DNA of 64,000 nt from Nymphalis io (GCF_905147045.1 NC_065888.1:10731001-10795000), one strand, 5' to 3'; shown: positions 14,171 through 27,270, counted from the first letter of the stretch. A program made the numbers and translations. Notes: a model not told the origin generated them from the sequence alone.

Positions 14171-17100
14171 TCACAAGCTGTTACTGATTAATCATCAAAA
14201 CCCATGATTTACAAATGATGTACTCATTTCTACAATCACTTATTTATTTAGTTAACTTAAGAAATAATTAAAACGTTAACGAAAGAAATTTTTACTAATA
14301 ATAAATACCGAAATTGCATTATTAATAGTACTTCTATTTCATCTTAAAAACCGGTCGGTGAACTAACAAGCAACGGTATGGTATAATCTATAGTATATTT
14401 TATAATGTGATTCTAAAGGTTGCAGTTTATGTTTATAGGTTATACAATATGATATAAATTGTCAATATATTTGTATTTATGTAGTAAATAGTAATGTGGT
14501 AATTACTTTCCGTTTATGGAATATTAGCTCAACAACAATTCATACACAAAAAACATACTTTTAAAACGGATTTGAAATTCTATGTGATGTCTCAATTACA
14601 TATTTTACATACATTTCCGAAAAAAAATATACACGCATGTGTACATGCAGTTCAAATTTAATAATTTCAATAAAGTAAAATAAATGTAAGATCATTAAAT
14701 TAATTAGAATATAAATTAATTGATGATATAGACTCATCTAGCTTGTATATGTATGAGACCGAAAGTGACTTTTTAGTAAAAAAAATTTAAACGGACGTTG
14801 TTTTTTATAGTGGTAATTTATCCGTAGTCTCGCGATGCCCGCAATCAAATACCGACGACGGAATGGCATTCTCGTCGTATACGTTTCTTGTTATAGACAT
14901 ATTATGTAAAATCTGCAAATGTGTTCCTATGGAATGTTGATCTGATAATTTACCTTATACAGCAAACAAACTCATTACATATAACACTTTGTTCTATACT
15001 GTGGTGTGTGGTGTGGATATAAATAAAATAGCATAAAACATTATTTAATTAAAATCAAAACTATTTAAAACAAAGTGATTGAAACTAACAATGCTTTAGA
15101 AAAAACATTTTCGTCCAAGCTAAATATAAAATGCGTTAGTGTAAAAATAGATCAATATGCGCAAATGGAAATGGAAGTTAGATATATAGTAAACATTTAA
15201 TGCGCAATTTAGTGCTCTAGGAATGCCGCAAGCAAGGGGTCTTTCTCAAGCAAGCCTCCTACAGACCCCCTCTCACTCCTCGGCGTTTCCGGGTCAACGA
15301 CCGCGCCTCGCGACCTTGCTGCCTTCCTCTACTGAGCCCTTTAAATATTCTGCATTAACCGTCTGTTTACATAATCTACGAATAAGGAATGTGGACAAGA
15401 AAGTTCAGTATTTTCCCATGTATTGAATATATTATTTAAAAAATGTTTGGTATGGTGTCGTTGGACGGATGGACATTTGTCCGTTAATGAGTCACCGTGA
15501 AGTCACAACCGGCGAACTTCTAGCGACGTAAACAACCGGAGCTACGCCCTGCGAGGCCGACGCGTGCAAACAAGCGCCCCTCAGATGGGTGTATCGGCAA
15601 CTGTTGTGCATGCAAAGCCGCTGCCCAAATAGCATTTCAAATAATATCGTTTACAAGATTTAATGGTTTTTTTATATATATAAAACTCAATTTATGATTA
15701 TTATTTAAGCAATTTTTAAATATTGTTCATATTTCTTTTAATCGATAGTACTTAATAAAGACATGGATGAAATGGGTATTCAAAATCGAACATATCTAGA
15801 GTTAGAGGACCAGTTAGTAAATGGCATTAAACTTTTTTAATGATAAGTAAGGAAAGGACATGCAAAATATCTAGTAATACTGACTATATTAGTAGAAAAC
15901 GAAATATATACTTATATGTACGTTTGTGAAAATGTTATAAGTTTATATGAAATTAATACTAACGAATAAAGTCATTTGAAAAGTTTTACTGACCAATTAA
16001 GAAAATTAATTTTTAATATTTATAAAATTGAAAAAAAAAACAACAATAAAACTTTTTAGTTTTTTTCTTATTGATTAGACCGCTATTACGCACATTCTTC
16101 ACTATTTTCATTTTTTATGTTTTGTTGTTTTTTTTTGTTCTGCACATGATGCTATGTAATGTTAAACTAATCTTGTCAAAAACCACTTATGTTACTTGGA
16201 GACGCTTATTTTATTTATCAAACATAATCATTCACATTTGCTACGTAAATACAATATCATACATGTTTACAAAAACAAATCAAGAGAAACAATTTAAGGC
16301 GTGGGCCGTCGCGGATCTAGTGTCCAGTCTAGAAATAATTACTCACAAAGGATAACAACTTTTTCTGTGTCGTTATGATTGAGAATAATACAAAATCCAA
16401 GTGTATTATATATCAACGTGTATTTATATACATTTGACATTTATTTATTATTTGATATGATATAAGATAAAACATAATACAATAATAGATATTTAATTAT
16501 TGTAAAAAATATGTATATGTTTATAAATATTATGGAATATTTGAATGTTCGACAAAAAGTCTACTATGTCATATTTCTCTATTTAATCTCTAACTCAGTC
16601 ATCACGTTTTTTTTTTAAATGTAACAAAATTGAAGGTTACCTTGATGTATTATAATTGATACATAATGGATTAATATCATACTTAACTTAATCAAAGCAA
16701 CAACAAAATAAAAATAATAGTGTTGAATGTTTCAGGAAGCCATACGAATAAAAGGACGTATGACATACGGTCAACTGTATATTAGCCCTGATTACATCCA
16801 GAGATCGCACAATACTGTGCTAAGTCTAGTCAAACAGCTAATAATATTTTTTATAATAGTAACATAAATAGTTGAATAAACTTTCTTTGTATAACTTGGC
16901 ATTATAACATCTATATAATATCATAATAAATAGATTAATTTAAAACAAATGGATGCGATTTCATAGTACGGTCAAAAAGGGAATTTTGTCGGATTAGGTT
17001 GCTATTAGCGCGCCATCTGTGAGTGTGCGGCATGCGTAAATAAATAATGTCGGTACGAAATTCGTGGGTGGGTTCACAGGCAGGTCACGTGCGCTACGCT

Positions 17101-17825
17101 CGCCGACGCACTTTTATTACATTCCTCGCATAAATGTCTGAACGGAGAGCCTTCTATCCTCCATCAATTTCAACATAATACTATATTACCCACCCGGTAT
17201 ACCTTTTCTTTGAAAAATTGTAAACATATTTTCTTTTTGAAAAACGAATATTTTATTATTTGGCGTCGTTATCGCCATTATTTACTAGAAATTGCTTTTC
17301 ATTTGGTTCAACCATAAAGATTTTTCAGTATTTCAATTTGACTGAAGTTTGATTCGCGTGTGGTACGTTAAATATCTTGATTGATTAATTAATTGTTTAT
17401 AAATGCTTACAAACACATATACAATACATTACCAACAAGGATAAACATTTAAATACTCGTAGTGGAATTGTAATAAATGCTTTTCCCCTTACAGGTGAAA
17501 ACAACATGCTCAATATTACGAATATACGTCATTAGAATAAAAATAAATTATAACTTCATTACATAATATTTCTAATAAACATAAAAATAACAAACAAAAA
17601 AGTAATGAAATTTACAATGCGTTTGAAAATCGTGATGGTCACATGTGCCCCGTGTCATGTTATGTATGGATAGTGAAGTCTGGAATGCGATGAGTGAGAT
17701 GATAAGCTCTACTTCCATTGAAAAATGCAACTTGAACATAAATATTATAAGAGAAATTATATGCAATTATTATATTGCAATTATTATATAATTTTGTAAA
17801 TATTTATAGATTAATTAAAAGGGCT
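14171..17825. other. Gene-free stretch
   Basis: No supported gene. A GC-rich island at about 15220-15600 holds a 67-codon open frame of unknown nature. 16071-16355 is an open but low-complexity Phe/Leu-rich frame in A/T-rich DNA, which is unlikely to be coding. A further GC-rich island at 17010-17160 is unexplained. A forkhead-type 8-mer lies at 15528. Confidence 0.5.
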
Positions 17826-18060
17826 TCTTTAGCAGATAGAATCCGAAATGAGGACATTCGCCAGAGAACTAAACTCACCGACATCGCTCGTAGAATTAGC
17901 TCGGTGAAGTGGAAGTGGGCTGGTCATGTCTCCAGGCGTATTGATGGTCGATAGAGCCAACACGTGCTAGAGTGGAGACCACGCTTAGGCAAACGTAGTG
18001 TAGGACGTCCCAAGGCGGACCGACGATTTAATTTACGGGATAGAGGCGGACTGCCCAAAA
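17826..18060 (+). mobile_element. RTE-like LINE ORF 3' remnant (dead)
   Basis: Translation gives RIRNEDIRQRTK, then KWKWAGHVSRR, and after an in-frame stop VLEWRPRLGKRSVGRPK. This is the C-terminal signature of RTE-type reverse transcriptase ORFs (WAGH, VLEWRPR and SVGRP blocks). The stop codon and short length show a decayed 5'-truncated copy. Confidence 0.75.
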
Positions 18061-18559
18061 TCGGGATCGGGAAAAAAAAGAAATGAAAAAAAATATCTGT
18101 ATCAGCGTACTATTATATTATAGATCAATATGCTCATACGTAAGCGTAACAGAAAATAAATAATTAACTTAACCTATTTATTAAAAATAAAGATAAATAT
18201 TAAAACAAAGAAATAAGAATAAAATAAAATGATGAATCAAGATCGTGTCTATGGAATGTGTTTACCTCTCATCAAATATCTAATTATCAAAAAATACCTA
18301 CTTTGAATGGCGTCTCAGAATAACAATGCCGTAATGAGTCTTTTGACGCGCCTTTTCTGACTGACGACTTTAATAAAGATAATTCTGTACTGTACATTTG
18401 GGTAGTTGCAGCTGCGATTACAAAACCTCCGTCACAGATTTACATGAGAAGTAGATGTAGAAATTACAAATTCTTAAAATTTTTGAATGGATTATTTACA
18501 TATCGGAGACTTTAAATAGAAGAAATTGTAATTGAGCATTACGCACGTTATAATGATAC

Positions 18560-19060
18560 TTCTTATAATTACTTAATTTTTGTATTTGTATTGTCGGCGG
18601 AAGATTTTGCGCATATCGCCGACGTCTCATCCCCGGTTTTCTTAAGCAGAGCGGGTCGGTGGAGGCGTCCTCCTCGCGCTTTTGCCTCACGGCCGCCTTC
18701 TGGTACAGGACACTCTCGCAGAAGGAGGCCATCTCCATCCAGCACCTCTCGCTACTCGCTAATCATTTATCACCCGGCACCAATAGGTCTTCGCCAACTA
18801 TTGCCGCTAGGACATGCCTCTTGCGCTCCGAACGATCCACTCCGTCAGGATGTGATGCGTGCTATTTATTTTTTGTTCTTTTTGACGCTGGAAAAACGCA
18901 TTACGCGTTTCCCCCACAGGAACATTGGACTCGCCATTGTCCAAAGCGCCGAGTGCGCCTCGAACATCGGAGTACCCACTAAAAAACCCGGTACCCTTTC
19001 CGTCTTAACAAGGCGGCCACGGGATTGCTTGCGTGACGCTCTGACAACTTATTTTTAGTC
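18560..19060 (-). mobile_element. R1-like LINE C-terminal remnant (dead)
   Basis: On the minus strand one frame reads RHVLAAIVGEDLLVPG and, after a stop, WMEMASFCESVLYQKAAVRQ followed by a basic/acidic tail ending in RRRRYAQNLPP. This resembles the C-terminus of R1-group non-LTR ORF2 proteins (SFCEEVM..KEAAERERE type). The part above about 18880 is less certain. Stops and frame breaks show it is inactive. Confidence 0.65.
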
Positions 19061-19572
19061 TAGTTCAGCTTTGTTAAATTTTTAGTTAATCATATTTTAT
19101 TTTTATACGTATTGTATTATAACTTTGCCTTAGTAGTTTTGTTTGAAATTGATCACAATTAATGTTACTACGAGTACTGAAAATGGTATTATCTTGATGG
19201 TAGTTATAAAATGGGTTCGATAAAGTATCGTCTGTTATTATGGCTTCTTGTTATGAAAATTCTTTCATATCTACTGTTTTATTTTATCTCTTGAGGATAA
19301 GTGTTGTTAGAAAATTGCTACATAAAATTGTTCTAAATTTGTAAAGGCTTGTTTTGTTTTTAGCTTACAGCGACCATGAATAGTTTTACGAGCAATTTTA
19401 GAAGCGCCCTATCTTTGATGAATGAACAAAACTAAGCGCAGACAAGACTGCCTAAAAGTAATGTTTTGGATGTTGCACCATTAATTATAGACATCCTTTG
19501 GTGTCCCAAACGGCAATATATACTTTGGTCGTAGTTAATATGCGTATGCTATTAAATAAATAGGTATACATA

Positions 19573-20634
19573 CAGTTGTGGCCAACTAATTAGGAACCAT
19601 AGTTCTATGTGAGTAAATATTTTCTTTCAGTCTATATTTCAAGTATATCCGTAGCTTTAAACATGCTTATTTTATTTTGATGTTTATTATTAAGTTCCCT
19701 TGTAGTAATAGAAACTTTTTACAAAATAAATTCTAGTTATCCCATTTAAAGAAAGATAAACTCTTCGCGTTTTACGTGCTGCGTTTTATTTTCCTGTCCA
19801 TCTAATTAAGGACATTATCACATTTGCGTTATAAAATCAAAATTTTTATAAAAAAAACTTCTTTCTTCACGTGCTGCTTAGTTTGTCGCGGTTCTTAAAT
19901 TTGTTATCTTGAAACTAATAGTATTAAATTATTTCTTGACTTAATATAGGTAAACGCAAAAGTTGCGATGCTACTATGCGAAAATTATTATTAATTTCTA
20001 TGAAAGTAAATGGCCGTATCGGAAGATATCATACCATCTTTATTGTTCAAAATCTGGTTTATAATGCAGTTCAATACTTCAAAACGCATAATACGACACA
20101 AAATTTCCTAGCAAGAAAAGGCCAAGAAAAAAAAGATCGTAGGCTAATCTTAATGGCCAAGAAAGAACCGTTTAAGGGTTCCGTTCTGATAAAAAGCGAA
20201 GTTTTTGGGATAGATCTAGGTAATAGCATTTCAACTAGAACTATTTGTCGACGTGGAGGCGCAGCTTTTTGGAAGGCTTGTTCAGAAAGTTCCTTTGCTA
20301 AAAAATTAACACAGAGCGGCGCGGTTAGCGTTCGTTAAGAAACTTGGACATTGGACCTATGACCAGTGGAAATTGGTGTTATTTTCTGACGAGACAAAGA
20401 TAAACCTAATTTCGTTGTATGGTTAGTAGTACGTACGGCGTCTGTCAAAAGCAGCGATGTACCCTAAATACACAATTAAAAAAACAGGTATAGCATGTAA
20501 GTAGCAACATCAAAATTTGGGATTGCTTTTCGGGGCTCGGAGTGTGAAAGCTCTACAGATACACTCGTAATATAGACTTAAAGTAAATATTTACTCAAAT
20601 AGAACTATTGTCCCTAATTAGTTGGTCATGACTA
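19573..20634 (+). mobile_element. Degenerate Tc1-like DNA transposon with inverted ends and TA duplication
   Basis: The left end CAGTTGTGGCCAACTAATTA is matched, inverted, by the right end at about 20615-20634 with a few mismatches; similarity extends inward for about 55 bp. TA dinucleotides flank both sides (19571-19572 and 20635-20636), as expected for Tc1/mariner insertion. The interior of about 1.06 kb encodes a broken transposase (see the pseudogene entry). The size is shorter than a typical full Tc1 element, so part of the transposase 3' region is probably lost. Confidence 0.85.
19976..20500 (+). pseudogene. Tc1-like transposase pseudogene
   Basis: The peptide is weakly similar to Tc1 transposases over its first part. 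After a frame change near 20320 it gives a clear block: FVKKLGHWTYDQWKLVLFSD, with ETKINL directly following, which is the second catalytic Asp region of DDE Tc1 enzymes. Further on, YVRRL and YPKYTIKKTG also fit. Frameshifts and a double stop after LISLYG make it non-functional. Confidence 0.8.
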
Positions 20635-21384
20635 TATGTATTAAAAAAAGGAATGACCATGTGTATATTTTTTAAGTTATAGTATTCATTCTTTACAAAA
20701 AATATATTTTTTAATGCCGCCTTGGTGTTTTCTTCACCAGTTTTGGTGATTTACAATCTCATATATAAAGAATGAATGCAAAACCATCTGTTTTCTGTTT
20801 GTTACCATGACTAAAACACTGACCTATAATAATAAAATTTAACATACAGGTTCACAGGAATGAGGACATAGGCATATAAATTACTGGACATAAATAATAG
20901 AGGCCTTGTTAGATAAATTACGTGGAGGCAGTCAATATTTTCGATTTTATTTGCTATAGTTTCGGCAAGAAAGTGCTCTGAACGACAATTTTCTAATATG
21001 TCTAGGTATAATAGGTATTTTAAGTATATAATATCATCTATAAATTAACATAAAATAAAACCTCTATATCAATCACATTATTCGTTACTCAACTATTCTA
21101 AAAATAATAAACAATATTTTGAAAAATACTTTTACAAAAATGTTTAAATTAATATTATCACCATATTGATACGAGTGACAATTTAAATTATTTAAAACAG
21201 TTCAATACTTGTTTACTATACAGTTCGCTTGTTTTTTTATTTTAAATAAATTGCACAGCTGACAACATCAATTTCGTTAATGCATCGGTTGAATATTGGC
21301 CAACCGACACACATAGCGCTGTCGGGACGCAAGTCATTTCAATGAGCTTTACTTTTGTACTGTATTTTTGTTAAATGTATCGAG
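20635..21384. other. Gene-free stretch
   Basis: No gene or recognised repeat. A TTGTTTAC forkhead-type 8-mer is at 21209. Confidence 0.5.
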
Positions 21385-21647
21385 ATATCAGATATTCTAC
21401 CGCAAAACAGCAATACTTGATATTGTTGATATTGATATTGTTGTGTTCCGGTTTGAAGGGTGAGTGAGCCAGTGTAATTACAGGCACAAGGGACATAAAA
21501 TCTTAGTTCCCAAGGTTGGTGGCGCATTGGATATGTAAGCGATGGTTGACATTTCTTACAATGCCAATGTCTAAGAGCGTTGGTGACCACTTACCATCAG
21601 GTGGCCCATATGCTCGTCCGCCTTCCTATTCTATAAAAAAAAAAAAA
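21385..21647 (+). repeat. Metulj-like SINE, 5'-truncated
   Basis: Starts within the ATCAGATATTCTACCGCAAA block and runs to the oligo(A) tail. It carries a local expansion of GATATT units at about 21418-21440, absent from the other copies. Otherwise nearly identical to the copy at 38021, suggesting a recent common source. Confidence 0.85.
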
Positions 21648-24091
21648 GAACCATCAGTTACGCCAGTTACGTAAGCCAATATTTTGTCGACAAACACTAC
21701 TAACTTACGATTAATCGTAGTAAATAATGTAAAGCTGCGTGCATTCTTTTAAAAATGATAATAGGTTTGAGTCAATATGCATCACTAGCAAAGTATTTAG
21801 GAACTTGACCCACTACATATAAACATAGTTTTTAATAACAGAATGATATTTGTCAAAACAGAGTACTACTATACTTCGACTCATTTGTATTTCTATTTAG
21901 CAAATTAAAAAAGGGTTTCTATTTATCCTTATCTCATATTTATTAACTTTTGTAGGCCAATCAAGTAAGACGCAAACGTAAATAACTCTGACAACTCTAT
22001 AGCTATTTCGATTCATTAATGTTTCACCCGTTCCAAATTATGTTGGCGAATATCGCCATTATTAACATTATCACTATATTAATTATGCGAGCGGTGACGT
22101 TTAGCAATCGGACAAACTTTGTTAAAATTATTTTGCTTTATATAAACTCGTGCTATATTGTATGATGTAAATAAATCTTGCGGTTAACGGACACAGTTAC
22201 CAACAAAATTAAAACACACCAATAACATAACATCATATGATTTCCTATTGTGATTGTGGTTGAAGTTTCCTTTACGGTATGTACGGTGTTCGGCGATGTA
22301 ATAACAGAGCTAGCTACCCACGTTATCATTACATTGCGCAACTTGTTTTGCTCCGCATCTAACCATTTATTTGTAAACGAAAACAAGTCACTAACCTACA
22401 TTTTACTATTAATACTAAATGTCAAACTTTATTATTTTAAATAAACGTTAGATTACGATTTTTCGGAGAATGATATATATTTACATACATAAAAAATGTA
22501 TCTGGCGACAAATGTGAAGCCAATTACATGTTATTTTTATATCAACCCTACCTACATTCATATAAAAATATGCAAAACAAATATTTCGATAGCGTTGTAA
22601 ATAAAGTCTTATCGAAGAGTGATTATGAACGGATGTGCAAAAATATTGTAATCTACATTTGTGGTAATAAGCTGTGTGAATGTGAATGAACAACAACAAT
22701 AACACGCGGGCGCACCATGTGAGGCGGTCATTGATATCTTCATTCAGAGACCGGAAACATAAATCAACGTAGTGCGACGTTACGCCTCTGGATTACCCGT
22801 ACACTTCAAAACTTTACCGATTCTTAGTTTATCACTATTTTCATTAAAATAATTATTATATTTTTATTAATTTAAATACAATATTCAAGCAATCGAAACT
22901 AACACACGTACTGATGTGTACCCCTTGAATCATGAATATATTATTTCTTGTTTAGTATAATTGTCTCATTTCATTTCCCTTCGAGCATCACACAGCACAC
23001 TGCGCATTCACATAATGTGAATTGAGGAAAACTAGAAATTGTATTTAGAAATAAATCTGTTCTAATAAGCTTTGTGAGCGACTGAATGTGCTAACATAAT
23101 TTTAAGAATAGCACCGTTAATTTTTTACTGAATTATTTGAACATGATACACTGTTTTCTTATGATATATTCTAATTTAGATAATTATCTATATGTATTGT
23201 ATGAACATTAATAACCTTGATATAATACAATAACATATTTTAAATAACTTCTTAATAAGACCTAAACATTTTTTATGATTTTACTTACTTAGGGTATATA
23301 ATTCTGGCCATTATTATGGACTGTAGTTAGTTAATAAATACATAATGAGGTCCTCAAAGAATATTCTTGGCCTAGATATGTAGCGCGTGATCATCTGTGT
23401 GAATGTTTACGTTTATCGGACATCCGGGGCTTGAGACGTAATTGCAAACGCATTGTGCACGTGACGTTAGACGACGTCAATGCATTCGAGTTGTCGGTTC
23501 GAGTATGTATCTAAACGTAGTCGAGCGACGCCAATTATCAGTAGACAAGCAGCTCTATTTGCAGTGAAAGTGCAATGAGTCAGACCGCAGCCGCAGTCCG
23601 CGACCGCTCCGTCGGAAATAGACCCGCGACGCACACACGCCCACACTCGTGTTCAATTATGAAACTTATTGCGATAAAGATAAAATATATAATCTAAACG
23701 TTGTCATTATCTATCACAATTGCGACCGATTGAACTATTTTGTACTGAATGTTAATTATCCATTAACGTTAATGTAAATATGTAGAAGATTTTACTTTAT
23801 ATTAAGTAACCGTGATGTATTTCTATATATTATGCACGATGAGCTAAACGTATTATTGAATATTTATAATTGCTACAAAGTGTTCATAATACACATTTGT
23901 TTAGATATATTTAAATTATCCTCACATCACAGTTCAAACATCAATTAATATTTTAGGTACCGCAACTATATTTTAGTAAGCACGATGAAGGCATTACTAC
24001 ACAAAAATAAATTATCAGTGTTTAAATATATCGAGGTGTGGCATAACATCTCTTTTGATGACTGTATTTTGTTTGAGTTATATATTAATAT
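21648..24091. other. Gene-free stretch apart from a candidate regulatory island
   Basis: No supported coding exon. It includes the GC-rich segment around 23.44-23.64 kb that is described separately. Confidence 0.5.
23458..23640 (+). promoter_or_regulatory. Candidate promoter island upstream of InR
   Basis: An E-box CACGTG (23458-23463) overlaps two CRE/ATF-like sites within TGACGTTAGACGACGTCA (23462-23479). An initiator-like TCAGTAG follows at 23538-23544. The island is GC-rich against A/T-rich flanks. The ATG at 23576 opens a frame without a signal peptide, so this would be a promoter plus 5' UTR rather than the InR start codon. It is the most promoter-like island I see upstream of InR, but the call rests on motifs only. 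Confidence 0.25.
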
Positions 24092-24350
24092 CCTGGGACA
24101 TTTTTTCACACACGGCCATCTGATCCCAAATTAAGCTTGTACAGAACTTGTGTTATGGAAACCAGACAACTGATATACTACATATACTAATTTTCTTTTT
24201 GTAAATACATACTTATATAGATAATTACACCCAGACTCAGGACAAACAGACATGTTCATGCACACAAATATCTGTCCTGGGTGGGAATCGAACCCACAAA
24301 CGTCGGCGTGATAGGCGAGCATCCACCAACCACGCCAACGGGCTCGTCAT
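24092..24350 (-). repeat. tRNA-derived SINE, second family
   Basis: On the minus strand there is a tRNA-like head with an A box region (GCGTGGTTGGTGGATGCTCG) and a B box (GGGTTCGATTCCC). These are followed by CAGGACAGATATTTGTGTGC and a 3' part ending in TTTGGGATCAGATGGCC. The copy at 38742 shares this order. The extra ~180 bp beyond the B box excludes a plain tRNA gene. Confidence 0.75.
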
Positions 24351-25020
24351 CATAATATAGATAATAATAAAGGTGTAAAAATAAAATTATTTACACATAA
24401 TTTGCCGTACACATGCTTAGCATTATTGAATTCAGAGAGCTGATTTTCGTAACCATGTCGACTCAGAAATGTCCGTGCACTGCTAGAGAATTGATTTACT
24501 TAAAGTATCAATGATTAGACTTTAATAGTTAATAAAACTTCGGGAACTAGGAAAAACGTAACCGGTAAACAAAAATGTAAACAAAAAAAATTTCTCCTAT
24601 TTTTATTTAATTTTTATTTCATTAATTTTTATGTTCGTGTAAATTGCTACAAAGTAAGACCTGGTCACAACATATTTCGTTGCACATATGGAAATTTGTG
24701 GACTATATTCTGCAACATAATAACGAAAACACTTTAATTAATGCATTCATGCGAGCTGCATTTACGGCAGATTGTCGTCGCCCCTTTCAGTTGTGTACCA
24801 ACAATTGAATAGCATACTCTAGTAATTCCCGCGAGTACGCCAAGTGTGTGTTTATCGCTCAGAATGCACTGACGCCATGTGCATCATTGCATTACACACC
24901 GCTCGCGACGTACCTACTACGTTATGCCACATGTGACGCAACTTGTTTATCTGACAAACAACAGTGAGAGAGCTCAATGATTATAATTTGACAAAATTAT
25001 CATAAGCGTTAATGAAACGA
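24351..25020. other. Gene-free stretch with paired forkhead-type motifs
   Basis: No gene seen. Two GTAAACAA motifs at 24565-24572 and 24577-24584 lie 12 bp apart in the same orientation. Confidence 0.5.
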
Positions 25021-25128
25021 GTGTTTTGCCATTAATGTCGTTCCTATAATAATTATTTTATAATTATTTATATATATTTTTATAATTATTTTATAATTAT
25101 AATAGGAACGACATTAATGGCAAAACAC
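25021..25128. repeat. 108-bp foldback (27-bp perfect arms)
   Basis: Bases 25021-25047 (GTGTTTTGCCATTAATGTCG and seven further bases) are the exact reverse complement of 25102-25128. The spacer of 54 bp is itself A/T-rich and largely self-complementary, so the whole segment can form one long hairpin. It fits a small foldback MITE. No clear target duplication is visible. Confidence 0.8.
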
Positions 25129-26979
25129 ATCAAGAATCCATCGTTGATTTTAAGTTATTTATTCTTTCCAGTACATGTTTGAGGTGTAATAATACATTTA
25201 GCGAGACGGTATCGTAGTACAGGGCGGGAAGACGCGGGGGCGGAGTGAAGGCTGTAGTAGCGACGTAGTAAGCGTGAGGAGTGGGGAGAAGAGAAGGGAC
25301 GGGGATCGTAGCGTTCAATATTCTGTTTCGCCATTACGTTGTAGTGTTGTATGTAGTGATGGCATCAACGGCATCGATACCTTCACGTGTATTCATATCC
25401 TACACAATATTAAAATTGTTACTTTTTCATTTACGTTACTGACATATTTCACTAAATTAATAAATATTATTCGAGATTTCATAATGCTATGTAATCTGTA
25501 ATTTACATTATATACATGTGTTGCTGGTGGCGTGGAATAAATCCATAAAATTTAACCATTACTCGTAAATAATATAAAACATTGCGTATACATTACAAAG
25601 GGATGTGACTAAATAGGCTTTTAGCGTTTAAGCAAGTTATAACCATACAATTCTCCCGTCACTACACGACATACCTGCAAGGAGTACAATAACATTCCAT
25701 TCTCTATAAATATCCGCTGGGCTGAGTGACCGAGGTTGGCGGGGCGCGGGCGGTTTTGCGGTAGAGTTCATTTGCATTGCAATGCATCCACTGTGACTGC
25801 GACGCGGACTCTCGTTCAACAATTCTTTATCGAACGGCAACTGTCAAACTGACCGCTAACCATTCATCAGATATAAATTATAAGCCAAGCCATAAGATTA
25901 TAAGCCAAAATATATATATATAAGCCATGGTGGTATTAACATAGTACCACATTAAAAAAAAAGTTTATATATACCTCTAGTATATTCACTAAGTAATTAC
26001 TGAATTAAGTATCACTAGTTATGCTTAAAAATAACCTTTTAATGTTTACTTATCTACTTGTATGATACGTTTTATGATTACTACAAAAAATATTTTACTA
26101 AAATATTGCACGCAGACGTTATACATCGGCCATAAAAGGAAAACACGTTAATCATAACACATCGCTCACCCATATACATCCACACAATGAAGATATAGTG
26201 TTCATTCACGACCGCGTATCCTTCATAAACATTTTACAAATTCGTGCAGTCATGCTTGACTCATTGATTCCATTTATAATAAACTTAAAGTTGCGTAGTT
26301 ACTTTACCTACACGGTCTAAATGTTATTTTACCTATTTCATATTTAATTTTATATATAAAAAACTTGAAAAATAAATAAAAATATTTTTATGTATTATTT
26401 CATATTTAATATCGATAATAAAAGTAGTAATGTTTGGATGATAAAATAAAGAAACGAACATTTCCTTGTTATTGTTTAAATAAGTCGCCATTTTATTACA
26501 CCATCCCGCGCTTTCAACGCACATGCGCAATGCGTGTACTGCGAACGAAGTCCTGTTTCCTTTTCTGTGCTTACTGCGTATTTACCTCCGACATTTCAAC
26601 TACGCAATAATGTGACCTTGTATCCATCTCATCTATGTTTATGTATAAAAACAAACTAACAGTCGTTATCAGTAAATGAATTAAACTTGAACCGTTTGTT
26701 TCTATTGTGCTTCCTTTACAGTATCCTTCGATTATTATTATATTTATAAACGTTAGTTTTATTATAAAAGTTAAATCCAAAATGGCTTAGATGTAATTTT
26801 TGCTGATCTAAATTCTACCTGGCAGAGGAACTCACAATTTTCAATTGTATGTTTTAAACATACATAGGCGCCGTCTGGTAATATTATTATAATTATTAAC
26901 CTTTACCGACAATTTTAATTTACATCTAATTAAAATTTCAATTAGTGGTAATTAAGACACCGGAAACGCTTAACTGTCT

Positions 26980-27270
26980 TGCTTTTTAGCATAGGCCTCT
27001 CACAGACTCCTCCGTATTTCTCGGTCAATGAGTTTCCATAGAACTCTTGCCGTGATTCTACCTAGTCTTCTTTTTAAATTAGTCTACCTCGTTTTTGAGG
27101 CCAAGTTGTTATTGGACATTTTTTGTCCTATTAATTTACCGGTCAATACGTTTAAATTAAGGTTAACCAGTGGTACCTTGGATCTTTCTTACTAGCGACT
27201 CGTACTTCTGCCATGTGTGTGGTACTTTGACATTTGAGGCACCCATTCCGAAGCGGTTAGAGTACTATAT
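26980..27270. repeat. Possible decayed LINE fragment
   Basis: The block AGCATAGGCCTCTCACAGAC and following sequence resemble the 3'-region of RTE-type lepidopteran LINEs. No coding match could be read, and the call is weak. Confidence 0.25.

Noticed and set aside
16071..16355. 94-codon hydrophobic open frame
   Set aside because: Composition is that of A/T-rich non-coding DNA with poly(T); no start context, domain or conservation evidence.
24280..24345. tRNA gene on the minus strand
   Set aside because: A/B-box-like blocks are present but they form the head of a SINE with extra 3' sequence and a second copy at 38742.
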